Counted from the first letter of the stretch, positions 47,645 through 58,500 are shown. The stretch: 64,000 bases of DNA from Galbula dea (GCA_013399015.1 VWZX01001133.1:62001-126000), one strand, 5' to 3'. Made by a program: numbers and translations. Notes: a model not told the origin generated them from the letters alone.

Positions 47645-47826
47645 GAGGGGAGGAGTGGGGAGGGGCTGAGGGGTAGGGGAAGTGACCTCCATGCCTTATG
47701 CAAGAAAGTTTTGGTTGAGTTTTCCTGGTTTTCAGGATGTCTGCATGCTGCTCCTGGTCCCAAAGAAGTAATTGAGGTGATATTAATGAATTTAAATAAA
47801 AGAAAAATTATTGCAAATAATGTCGT

Positions 47827-48060
47827 GCAGGAGGAAGGAGCAGCCAAGGGAACTGGGGTTGTTCAGCCTGGAGAAGAGGAGGCTCAGGGGAGACCTCACT
47901 CTCTCCAACTCCCTGGAAGGAGGTTGGAGCTTCAGGGGGTTGGTCTCTTCTCCTAAATAACAATGGATAGGACAAGAGGAAATAGCCTCAGGTTGTGACA
48001 GGGGAGGTTCAGTTTGGATATTTGGAACAATTTCTCCCCTAAAAGAGTTGTCAAGCAGTC
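47827..48060 (+). mobile_element. CR1 LINE fragment (family B), 5' portion
   Basis: Plus strand: GGGGTTGTTCAGCCTGGAGA, GAGGAGGCTCAGGGGAGACC, CTCCCTGGAAGGAGGTTGGA and GACAAGAGGAAATAGCCTCA. It breaks off at AAAGAGTTGTCAAGCA, where CR1 should continue. A matching family B tail is found at 48613. Confidence 0.9.
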
Positions 48061-48612
48061 ATGGGGTGCTTTGGCCTGTACCTCCAGTGTCTGCACATGC
48101 CCTCAGGGCACTCCTTCCCCTCCCCATCCCTGAAGCCTGAACCTGCCTTCTGAGTTCCTGCACTCCTTCACCTTTGCTTTTATTGGTTTTATTTGAGACA
48201 TCTCGAGAAGGGACGTGGTAGTGTGAGGCATTGAATACTGGGGCTTCTTCATTTGGCTTTAGTTCTACAGATGTTAGTCCCTTTTTTAATCACAAAATTC
48301 ATATTAAAATGCACTTTTTTTCTTTTTTAATAGAAAAGGAAATGTAACAGAGCAAAGAGAACACAGGTAGCTGTCAGGAGCTGAGCTGAAGCCCACAAGC
48401 AGCCGTAGGGTTTGCTCTTCCTGCAGAGGAGTTTTCAGAAAGCTCTCTGCCTAAGAAGCTGAAAGGTTTCATCATCATCACCACCACAGCCCCGGCTGGC
48501 AAAAACATGCCAGGAGAGCAGAATCCTGTTGCTTAGCAACTCCTGGAGGATGATTAACCCTTTAACACCACTGCCCAAAGTTTGGATGGAAGCTCTCCTG
48601 ACGCTCTTCACA

Positions 48613-48703
48613 ACATAGTTTAGAGATGACTTGGCAGTGTTGTAATGGTTGGACTTGATGATCTTAGAGGTCTTTTCCAACCTGAATTATCCTATGATTC
48701 TTT
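48613..48703 (+). mobile_element. CR1 3' tail (family B), possibly the rest of the 47827 copy
   Basis: Plus strand: TAGAGATGACTTGGCAGTGT, GGTTGGACTTGATGATCTTA and TCTTTTCCAACCTGAATTAT, ending TATGATTCTT. Orientation and family match the copy at 47827, about 550 bases upstream. Confidence 0.88.
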
Positions 48704-49382
48704 GTGTATTGCTGACAAGGAATAGGGGTGTCAGCTACCCTGTAGGACAACCAACTGCTTGTCTTCAAGAAAAGCTGTCTGACTACATTTTTGGCAACAT
48801 TCTCTTGACTGTAAGTCAGGGACACACTGGTGTAGAAAGACAGAGTTGAACCTACCAGCAGTGTGGTGGTCAACGGATGATCTGCTGTGGGTTTGTTGGT
48901 GGGGCTTGGGCACTGTCCATGCTTCTTTGGGCAGCTGTCCACAGCTCATGCTCAGATTGGACACCAGGCTCATCCAGCCCAGGCTTGGTCCCTCCCTAGG
49001 AAGAAGCCAACATTTGCTGCATTCCTAATGCAGTTTTTCAGCAAGAGGTTGTACATGAGGGAGCTACATCTATTGGTGACAGTTGTAGCTCTTAATAGGA
49101 AATGATTAATATTTGGTGGTTATTCTTCTGTAGGGCAGGATCCTTGGGAGGATACATCAGTCTGGTGTGCTGGAGAGAAGGAGCCTGCCTTGCTTAGCCT
49201 CTGATCACAGCACAGCCAGGCACTGCATGCTAATATACCCAGGTTGGCAGAGTGACTAATGCTCTGCTGCCAGGACGTCAGCACCAAAGTGAACACTTCA
49301 GGCTTAGAAACTTCTATTCCTAAACCAGAGGGACTTGACTCAGAGTGGATTTGATGTTCTCTTCAAGTGGAAAACAACACCA

Positions 49383-49554
49383 TCATAGAATGGGTTGGGT
49401 GGGAAGGCGCCTTTCAAGATCACCTAGTCCAACCCCACTGCACTCAGCAGGGACATTTTCCACAAGAAAAACTGGGTGCTCAGAAAAATTTTCTGGGTGC
49501 TCAGAGCCCCAGACAACCTGACCTGAGATGGTTCCTGGGATGGGACATCTCCCA
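49383..49554 (-). mobile_element. CR1 fragment (family C), left arm of an inverted pair
   Basis: Reverse complement: TCATAGAATGGGTTGGGTGG, AGATCACCTAGTCCAACCCC and TCAGAGCCCCAGACAACCTG, then TGGTTCCTGGGATGGGACAT. These are the complements of blocks seen at 45905. Confidence 0.88.
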
Positions 49555-49571
49555 GCTCTCCAGGCAACATG

Positions 49572-49663
49572 GGACAGTGGGTGGCATCCCTGTCTATGGC
49601 AGGGGGGTTGAAGCTAGATGATCTTAAAGGTCCCTTCCAACCCAAACCATTCTATGATTCTCT
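49572..49663 (+). mobile_element. CR1 3' tail (family C), right arm of an inverted pair
   Basis: Plus strand: GGCATCCCTGTCTATGGCAG, GGGGGTTGAAGCTAGATGAT, CCCTTCCAACCCAAACCATT and CTATGATTCT. The tail is complementary to the start of the minus-strand copy at 49383. Confidence 0.9.
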
Positions 49664-50420
49664 GAAAACAGGGACTCCTGGTTCTTTCCAGGATGCTGTT
49701 TTCAGGTCAGATTTGGTTTTATGTCACAGCTCTTCCAGATATTTTAAGGGTTGTTGGTAACCTCTAAATAAAACCAAAAGGAATGGATGGGAATGGCAAC
49801 CACTTTCCAGGACAGCTCTTACATTCACAAGGCACTTGAAAATACATTTTGGAGCGGAATGGTTTACAACACTAGAAGTACTTGGAGACCTCACGACGGG
49901 ACAGAACTTTTGGCTCCACTATCCAAGGATTCAGGGAATTAGGACACTAGATAGCTGAATTGCTTTGCTTTGCTTTTCTGCCTAAAAAAGCTGATAGCAC
50001 AACCCCTTTGGGGGGTGGGTATGTACTGTGGTATCTAATGATGCATCTTTTTGCAACTAATGCATCTACTATGTCAGGCAAGACTTGCTCAGCTCTATTA
50101 GAATTCACGCTACTCGATGAATTTAGGACCTTCATCAGCATAATGCAAAGTATGAATTCAACAGCTACTCCACAAGTCAGAGGACTCACCAAATAATAAG
50201 CAATATAGCCAAAGGGAAGGTACCACATTCACCAGCAGGCACCTTTGGAGATGTTGCTTTTCATGATCTGTGTGGCAATCAAATTTGCAGGCTTGTTTTG
50301 ATAATCTGCTTGCCTGAAAATCATATTTTGTTTTCTTGTTTCTTGGCATCTTCTCTCTTAAAGTCTCCTTGTATGGTGAAAGAAGTGGTTGGACTTGCTT
50401 GTAGCGACCAGAAAAGGGAG

Positions 50421-50513
50421 GTTTGGTTTGGTTTGATTTAGGTTGGTTTGATTTGATATGGGTTGGGTTGTTTTGATTTGGGTTGGGTTGGTATGGTTTG
50501 GGTTGATCTGATA
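50421..50513. repeat. GGTTTG / GGGTTG simple repeat
   Basis: An imperfect array of 5-6-base G-G-T-T-T-G and G-G-G-T-T-G words, with interspersed GATTT, over about 90 bases. It is strongly strand-biased (C only at its end). It is telomere-like in composition but not TTAGGG. Confidence 0.9.
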
Positions 50514-53362
50514 CCACTAGCACAGAAAGTCTTTTTTGGTTCCTTTTTGGTGTTGCTCTCAGTGGATGGTCAGACAGTGGATGTCTGAGCAGCTGTGAGA
50601 AGGACCAACACACCCTTGGAATTAAGAATTGGCAATAGTAATTAAAACTCACATCAAAGGGTTCTCATCCAGCAGACACTGACTGCTGCTCAGCTGGAGT
50701 TTAGTTTTGGGCAGATCCCAACAGTACTTGGTCTTACTACCACCAAAGCAGCTACTTCCCATCCTATTGCTCTACTGCTGGTTTAAAGGACATACATGGC
50801 TGGAAATCCTGTAGTTACTTAGTGGGTTAAAAGCAGGGAACATAACTGCAGTTTTTTGTGTGGATTTACTTCTGGGAGCCGGTTCTGTATTTCTCTTTTC
50901 CTGAAGGTGCTGGGACTTGCTTTTAGGCTTCTCAATTCACCTCCTTTCTCCTAAGCTTTCTTTCTTATCATAAGCCTCAATTCAGACATTTAATATCACC
51001 TTTCAGTCCCACCTCTTTGCCACAGACCCTGAAAGAGAGACTCAATATTCCTGCCTCAGCTCCAGCACCATCTGTTCTTTCCAGTTCAGAGCCTCTGGCT
51101 GTGGTCTCCAGAGGAACATACATCTGCTCAGCTGTGCTAGCTAACACATTCCAGCTGCTCCACAGGAGCTACCAGATCAAACACTTTGCCCTCACCTTGG
51201 TAGAAGTTATCTCCAGGAAGAATTCTCTGGGACTGCCTCTGTGCTGTGCCTTGCACTGAATCTCTTTGGGGTTTTTTTGGTCTATTTTTGTCACATTCGT
51301 GACCAAATGCTAATTTTGGGCTTGACCTAGATCTGTCCAAATCACTGTAGCAATAAGGTTGGAAACTTGGTAGGCACTTACTAAGCAAAGAAGGAGAAAC
51401 CTATGGCCACAGAAAAGGCTGTGGTGGCACCAGTGAACTTAGTAACACCAGCAATGACCATGCAAGAGAAAATTGCCTTATGGCAAGGAACCGGAGCAGA
51501 GCTTCTCATCCTCCTAGCTCCAGCAGTCTTGCATGCTCAGTTGGGTTCTCCTCATAGCTTGGGGATAGAAGAGCATTTGCTCAAAGGTTCATGCTTTTGA
51601 GGTTGGATTCTCAAAGCAAAAAAAGAGAAGAGTTCTCACAGGGGTTCTGCAAGAGACAGGGAGATCCAAAGATAACAGAGCTTCTTCATGTTTATGAGTG
51701 ATGAACGTGGAAATTAATTAGGCTTTAATGCAAGTAAGGGATAGAAGTGTCTCAGCCCCAAGACCATGAAGCTTCTGCAGAGCACAACTGCTGAGATGAC
51801 AGAGCAGAGGACTCAATAATGTAAGTAACCTAATGCCCAGCTGTGAAATCACTTTGGTTTATTTAAAATGGTAAAATCACATAAATATGTGTACAGATGC
51901 ACTCTGGTGCCAACCTTTTCACTCCCACATAAAACTTTTGTGTTCTCTGGTGAAAAAAGCCCATCACTGAGGGTCAAAGGTGGGTAGTACCCCAGGTCGG
52001 GCCCTCACACCAGCCAAGGAGCTTGGCATGAGGGAATGCCTCACCCAGGAGAGCAGGGACAAACTGGTTTAGCTTGCTGAGCCCTTGTTCAGAGCTTTTG
52101 GTTCAACAGTCTTCATTGATTTGTGTTGAACCTGTGCAAATTCTCCAAGTCATGGTTGTATTGTCTTCATCCTCAATGGCCCAGCAGTGGAGAGTGGTGA
52201 AGCTCCTCAGAAAGGTGTGACCTGGATCTAAGCAATCATTGTGTGTTTTTTGACTGAGTTTTGGCTAAGAGAAGGCAGCAGGAGCTGGCTGTATCTCTCC
52301 AAGAGACGCTAAAAGGACTTTTGGTTGTGCAAAGTCTCACTGGTGATGCATCTTTGAAGCAGCTTGTGAGCTGCACGACCTCCATGAGCACAGTGAGCAT
52401 GTGTCAAGGAAAGAGGAGCATGTCCCATACCAGTTAAAACTCTTTTCTCAACTTCTCCTTGGCAAAAGGAAAAAAAATTAAAAAATCTTCTATTCCTGCT
52501 TAGCAACTACAAATAAATCCTATTTTTGGGGTTCAGCAGCAGCAGCGTGGGCTAGAACGAGCTGTTGGGTTTCATTCATGGCTGCTGTCTATTGATCTGT
52601 TCTCCTCACCTCAGCAGGGGATGACTCAGGGCTTCCCATTGTCCTCCTCCCCAAACCCTCTGTGTTTTGACTTGAAGCTGTGGCATCTGACGCAGAGCAG
52701 CGCTGGAATCATGACAGTTTGATCCAGGCAGCTCCCAGGAGGCTCTTGATCTTCAAGGTAGCGCTCAGAGGAGCTTCTGCAGAGCCCATATTGATATTTT
52801 TACACCCAGTGTTGGTAAGCAGATGTCAGAGGCTCGTGAAGAGCCTTGGAACTTCACAGAAGGACAATGATGTGAGTGTGTGTGTGGAGGAGGCCTGGAG
52901 ACAAAAATAAGTCGTGGGTTATATATGGAGATATTTATTCCTTAATCTGTTGGTGTTTTGCTATTCCTGTTCCTGGCACTGGCACAAGTTCAACAGTAAA
53001 CTCTCTCCCTCTTGATTCATCTGCTGCTTTTGTGTCCTCCTCCCAGTGGAGGCTTCTCTGCTCCTCTGGGTCTAGCTGAGATGATAGGTCCCATCCTGCC
53101 ACAAGCAGAGGGACTGTGCTATGGGGTGGACCTCAATCGTCGCAAGCTTGAGGCATCTGATAGGAAGTGCAGGTCATTGGGCAGGAAGGTAGCCGGGTTG
53201 GGGTCCTCCAGAAGCCACTGGAGAAAATGAGAGGCAATTCCAGGGGTGACAATGTGCATACAGTGCTTGGATCTTGGAAGATGGTGGGAAAGGGAAACCT
53301 CCACGAGAGGCTTGTGCTGAAATAGTGACACTCGCAAGGTTGTTGGTGTGTCCACATGGACA

Positions 53363-53452
53363 TTTGGGTTAGAAGAGACCTTTAAGATCACAACTGTTAA
53401 CCCAACACTGCTAGTTCATCCCTAAACCATGTCTACATATGGCCACATCTTG
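53363..53452 (-). mobile_element. CR1 3'-tail remnant (family B)
   Basis: Reverse complement: TTTGGGTTAGAAGAGACCTT, AAGATCACAACTGTTAACCC and CATCCCTAAACCATGTCTAC. It is worn. Confidence 0.8.
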
Positions 53453-54564
53453 GAGGTAGGTACCAAGTCTTGCCCTATGGCTCCTCTTCCACCGTCAGCC
53501 TGAGACCCTGACCATGTAAATGTTGGGTAAAAGTCAGGATTTGGGGATTTTTATTGTTACTATGAGCAAAATCTGTTCTTGAAATGTCCTTATGGAGTGA
53601 GGAGCAAAACTTCAAGGAGGTATGTGGGTCAATCTAGTGTTAAACCTCATGGCAGCATGGAATAAATCCACCTTGACACCTGTGTGTTTGAAGGACCATG
53701 GTTACCAAAGGCATGGTTCTTCTTTCCCTTTCCAATGGGATATGCTTCCTTCTCTGACAGCTTTGGTAATGAAATTTGAGCCATTTATGATGTCCTAAAT
53801 TTAGGGACATCCACTGAATGCCTCCTTACAGGACACAATCATGAGCAGAAGCAACAGCTTTGGACATGAAGGAAGATCAGCAGCTGGATGAGCAGGTGGA
53901 TTCCCTTTGGTACTTTCCATCCACTCAACCTACAACAGCCACACAGAGAGCTTCCAGATTTCCATTTCAACTCCAACCCATGCAGCAAGGGTAGTCCTTT
54001 TGTCTGTGGGCATATGATGATTTCTACCTTGCTGTTCTTCTGATGACTTCACTTGGTAACATTTATTGGTTCAGAAGGTACATTCATCCCAGGCTTTTTT
54101 TGTATCTTCTGCTGCAAAAGGTCAAAATTGTCAGGAAAGATTTATTTTTTGGGGGAAGAAGAAGTTCTTATTCAAAAGCCAAACAAGCTTTCTGGAATGG
54201 AAAGGAGGCAGCAGGAATGAGCTAAACCCCGGAGCAGCAGCTGAAGAACCACGTTCCAGCTCATGGTGGATGATTTACAGCATGGTGATATCTATTCATT
54301 CTGGTGCAGCACCCAGGGTGCTGCTAATGGAGTTAGAGCTACATGGGCATCTCCAGAAGTTCCATGACTTCGTGGATCCTCTCTTCCTTCATTCGCACCC
54401 AGGAGAGCAGGGTTGAAGCCCCTAGTCTCAGGAGCTACCATGGTGGGTTTCCTTCTGCCTTGTTTTGACCTGACATGATCCAGTTTGTCTGCCTATCTCT
54501 GGCATAAAATGGAGCGGTGGCTTTTCCTCTCCCTGCAGCTAGGATCACCCAGACCTTGGAAGGG

Positions 54565-54772
54565 TGCTCTAGTTGGTCTGGAGCCCTCAGCAGAATCTTC
54601 TCATTGGTCCAGAGCCTTCAGTAGGATGCTCTAGTTGATTCAGAGCCCTCAATGGGATGCTTTAGTGATTCAGAGCCTTCAGTAGGGTGTTTTAGATAGT
54701 CTGGAGCCCTCGGTAGGACGCTCTTGTTGGTCTGGAACCCTTAGTAGGATGCTCTAGTTGGTCTGGAGCTCC
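54565..54772. repeat. Minisatellite, about seven copies of a 30-31-bp unit
   Basis: The unit runs approximately TGCTCTAGTTGGTCTGGAGC then CCTCAGTAGGA. It occurs as seven diverged copies beginning near 54565, 54597, 54628, 54659, 54689, 54720 and 54751. Frequent changes are GGTCTGG/GATTCAG and CCCTCAG/CCTTCAG. It lies about 0.8 kb upstream of the SCG2 promoter. Confidence 0.85.
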
Positions 54773-55054
54773 TGGGCCTCTCCCATACCTGATGAAGATG
54801 CCACGAATTGTCCCAGCCCTGCCACAAAGCCAGAACAGGGCTACAAAAGCTCGTTCAAAGGAATAAAACAATAAACACAATTAAACACCAACCAACCAAG
54901 GCAGCTGTAGGTGTGGAAGGCCAGCTCCTGCTGAAGGCATGGACACCATTATGTGCACACACCAGTCTTCATGGCAACCATGCAACCTTAGCCCCTGGTC
55001 TTCCTCATGTTATGACTCGCACTCACCCTGGTCCCTGTGTTCCTTTTATGTCTG

Positions 55055-55430
55055 TTTTTAACTTTATCCTTTTCTGTCTTTTTCCTTTTTATTTCTTTTC
55101 CTTTTGCCTTTTGGCCTTTTGGCCTTTTTCCATTTCTTTTTTACTCTATCCTTTCCCCCCCCTATTCTTTTTGTCTTTTTAACTTTTCCCTTTTTTCTTT
55201 TTTTTTTCCTTTTCTGTCTTTTTTTTCCTCCATTTTTGTCTTTTTCCTTTCTTTATCTTTCCTTTTTCTTTTCCTTTTCTTTCTTTTCGTTTTTTTCATT
55301 TTCCTCTCTGTTTTGATTTCCTTTTCTTCATTTTTTCTATTTCCTTTTTTCCCTTCATCTCATTTATTTCCCTTTCTCCCCCCATTTTTCCCTCTGCACC
55401 CCATTTCCCTCTCCCTCTTTCCCCATTCAG
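55055..55430. repeat. Polypyrimidine tract upstream of SCG2
   Basis: About 375 bases of nearly pure T and C on the plus strand (TTTTCCTTTT, TTTCTTTTC and similar), with only scattered purines. It stops about 85 bases before the SCG2 CRE. Apparent long reading frames across it (Phe/Leu/Ser-rich) are a product of composition. Confidence 0.93.
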
Positions 55431-55515
55431 GGCGGTAGGACCCGGACCCCTCACCCCACACCGCCCTGGGAGTGGTCCCGTGGGCGTGGTCTTGGGGTGG
55501 GGCGTGCCCGCGCAG

Positions 55516-55523
55516 TGACGTCA
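55516..55523 (+). promoter_or_regulatory. SCG2: cAMP response element TGACGTCA
   Basis: Perfect palindromic CRE 24 bases upstream of the TATA-like box. CREB/ATF binding here is expected to give cAMP- and activity-dependent expression in neuroendocrine cells, as known for mammalian SCG2. Confidence 0.9.
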
Positions 55524-55539
55524 GGCGCGCTCGGGTGAG

Positions 55540-55545
55540 TATAAG
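55540..55545 (+). promoter_or_regulatory. SCG2: TATA-like box (TATAAG)
   Basis: GTATAAGC in GC-rich surroundings, predicting a start of transcription near 55570. That leaves a short first exon ending at 55599. Confidence 0.75.
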
Positions 55546-55569
55546 CGGGTGCTGTCCGGCGCTGATCGT

Positions 55570-55599
55570 CGGGAGCGAGCGAGCCGCGGGAGCGAGCAG
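55570..55599 (+). other. SCG2: SCG2 exon 1 (non-coding; 5' end estimated)
   Basis: The sequence GAGCGAGCAG is followed by the donor GTAAGG at 55600. No ATG is present, so this is 5'UTR only. The 5' end is inferred from the TATA-like box and is accurate to perhaps 15 bases. Confidence 0.7.
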
Positions 55600-58500
55600 G
55601 TAAGGACCCGCGCAGGCTCCGGGATGGGCGCGGAGGGTCTGGGGGGACACCTGTGCTGCCTCCCGGGCGGGGACGGGCAGGAACACGGCAGGTGATGCTG
55701 CTGCAGAGACGTTGGGGCTACCAAACACAGACCTGCTCCTGTCTATAGCTTATCTCTAGATACCTCTATCTCTCCTTTATCACTCAGGGATGATAGGAAC
55801 CTAGAGCATCTCTCTCTGCTGTGGCGTTCAGTCGTGATGCTTCGAAATGTAGGATGAGATGTTCCCTTGGATGCAGATGCAGCCTGGGACCAGCTCTCCA
55901 GCCGGACACCTATGTATGCAAACAGTCCTTCTAGGCTGCCAGGACTGATAAGGGTCTGAGGTGGTTTTTACTTTCTCCTCGCCCCACTGCTCATGTTTGG
56001 AGGCTCTTGCGCAGAGTAAAGGGTTAGATGTGCTTCTGGAAAAGCAGTCGTGGTGGTTGTTGCCAAAGTAATTAGGAGGAAGAGTGTGTGATGGAGTAAT
56101 TTAATTTCCTCATTTCTTCACTTTCCTGGTTATTTTCCTCATTTCTTTATTTTCCTCATTTTTATTTTCCTCATTTCTTATTTTCCTCATTTCTTATTTT
56201 CCTTATTTCTTTACTTTCCTGATTATTTTCCTGGGGTTTTTTTGTTTTTCTGATTTCTTTATTTTCCTCATTTCTTTATAGTCCTGATTTCTGTTTTCCT
56301 CACTTCTTTATTGTCTGCATTTCTTTATTTCCTTATTGTCTCGATTTCTATTTTCCTCAATTCTTTTTTGTCCTCATTTCTTTATTACCCCCATCTCTTT
56401 ATATTTTCCCTATGGAAAACCTTTGTCAGGTCTCTCACCCCACCCCAGCCCTAGACTCTCAGGGCAGGGACTCGCCTATAGGAAAGCTCACGAGTTCTCA
56501 TCACAAATTACCACTGCAAACATCACACTCAGAGCAGAGACAACCACAGAGAGAAATGGAGAGAGAAAATTACTGCTACCATGGAAACATCCCAGGAAAG
56601 AGATCTGGGAGTGTGTGAGTGTGTCTGCTTGATGGGGAACTTCTGCCAGCCTGCCTTGTCTTTGTCCATGCAGAATTGGGAAGTGGATTGTATCTATTTG
56701 TTGGCCAAAAGATGATTCTCCTGTTTGTTAGGTGCTAGGAGAGAGGAAACATGCTCCTCACCTCGGCTGGCTTCCTGATCATCCATCTGTAGGCAAACAG
56801 CCATGTTAGCTGGACAATAGGACCATATTGTCCTTGGAGAGGCACAGGAGACAATCTTTTACTTTAGATTCTAAGGATAGCCTAAAATCTCCTCTGTTTT
56901 CCAAAAAATAAGGAACTGAAGCCTGAAAGGTTGGGGAGGGAGGAGTCCTCTCAGCCCAGCTAGCACAGCCTATTTAATGACAAGGTTTTAGGAGCTGAAC
57001 TCAAAGCTTTTATAATAAATCACTCCCCAATCCATTCAACAAGGCATTCAGGTATCACAAAACACTAAAGTAGAAGTGAAAATTCATCTGGAGCCAAACC
57101 CACCCTAAATCTCTAGCCATGAGCCCATGACCTAGCCATGGAACCATTCCTGCCCAGGAAATAGCCAGCTGAGCACCACCCTTGGGGGGTCACTAGACTC
57201 AACTTTGCCTGATTGAGCACAGGATGCTGAAGCTCCTGCTGAAGGTCTAACATCCATAACAGTGTGCAGAGAAGAAGGATGAAGTCCTAGGTGCTGAGAG
57301 TGGAAGGTGCTGCTAAATAAGGATGGAACAACTCCCCCTTCTCCCAGCCCTCAGAAAGGACAATTTCTCACCACTCATCAAGCCAACTCTATTAATAACT
57401 AGAAAATCAACTCTTCATTTCATTTGTTTGCTACAATAAATAGCAAATTTTTGGTTTGGTTTTTTTTTCATGGGGATTTACATTGATGTGTAGGACTAGT
57501 TCCTCTTCTGTGGTTTAAGATGCTGTATTGGCTTTGTGTCAGGGTGAGCTCAAGCTCTGAAGGGTGGGACCTTGGCATCAGCTGCTCTCAGCTGATCCTC
57601 TGTGAAATCAAACGTAGCCAGGCTTGAGGAGGCAGAAATGTTTGGGAGAAAATTGTTTGCTGTGATGACTGGTAGCTTGCCCAAACATCCCATGGGGGTG
57701 GGGGTGGTGGGGAAAACCTAATCTAGGTCTCAACTGATGCTGCTTTAATTATTTAGCTAAGTCATATTATGTTAGGAACAAAAACTGAGCAGAAAAACAT
57801 CTACAAGTGAGCTGAGCTGAGCTGTGTGTTCGTGCTTGCTTTCTCCTTGCAGCAGTGGATAAACAGAGGTCCAAGGAACCCTTTCAGTAGGTCATGAATC
57901 ACCAGCATCTCAGCAGGATGCTTTTACCAAGCCAAAACCCAAAGGAACCAAAATAGGGCAATTAATCAAAGTGGTTTCTATCCTTATGATTTCTTTCTCC
58001 TTTATCTGTTAATACAACTGGATCAGAAAAGAGCCTAATTGGTCTGATAGCCCCAGCCCATACCTGTGCCTGAGCATCTCCTAGGAATGGGTGACGGCAA
58101 TTCCTCCCTTGGCTAGGTGGAGGGTGCTCTGCTCTCTCTATGGCTTGGGCAGCTCCATCCTCATAGTAGTGTCATCTTCTCAAAGGCTATTTGTTCCCAC
58201 TTCTATTCCAGAGTTTGTCGCCATAAGCTGGGCAGACCTGGGCTGGGCTTCTGTTGATTTAGTCTAACTGAATTTAGCTCACTGTTGCCAACAGCCATGT
58301 TCCTGCCTGTCCTGGGACCTGATTCAATTTCTGCTGAAGGGAATGAATGAATTAAAGAATGAATGGATGAATTAAGTCACCACTCAGAACCTCCTCGAGC
58401 TCATTTCCAAGGCATTCAGTAAAATTATGTTGTACCTTTAGGGTAACTTATAGTTTGTCCTTTGTATAGGGGATCACTGCCCATAGAAAAATCAGTGACT

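Larger units (their letters stand above)
40146..55430. other. AP1S3-SCG2 intergenic region
   Basis: About 15 kb without a gene I can recognise. It holds CR1 pieces at 41275, 42673, 45905, 46651, 47827, 48613, 49383, 49572 and 53363, an LTR-like stretch near 43100, an N gap, a GGTTTG-type repeat at 50421 and a minisatellite at 54565. Repeat-free parts such as 43960-45150 and 49960-50220 may hold regulatory DNA, but this is only a guess from the absence of repeats and runs of AT-rich, homeobox-like words. Confidence 0.7.
55430..55700 (+). promoter_or_regulatory. SCG2: SCG2 GC-rich core promoter
   Basis: A CpG-dense block between a polypyrimidine tract and intron 1. In order it contains a perfect CRE at 55516-55523, a TATA-like TATAAG at 55540-55545, an RE1-like half-site pair at 55548-55565 and exon 1 up to 55599. 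CRE and TATA spacing agrees with the known cAMP-responsive SCG2 promoter of mammals. Confidence 0.85.

Noticed and set aside
50158..50652. A 164-residue minus-strand frame with Asn/Pro/Gln-rich repeats
   Set aside because: The repeat character comes from translating the GGTTTG-type simple repeat on the opposite strand.
55037..55438. A 133-residue Phe/Leu/Ser-rich reading frame
   Set aside because: It is a by-product of the polypyrimidine tract (TTT, CTT, TCC and TTC codons), with no start context, domain or splice link.
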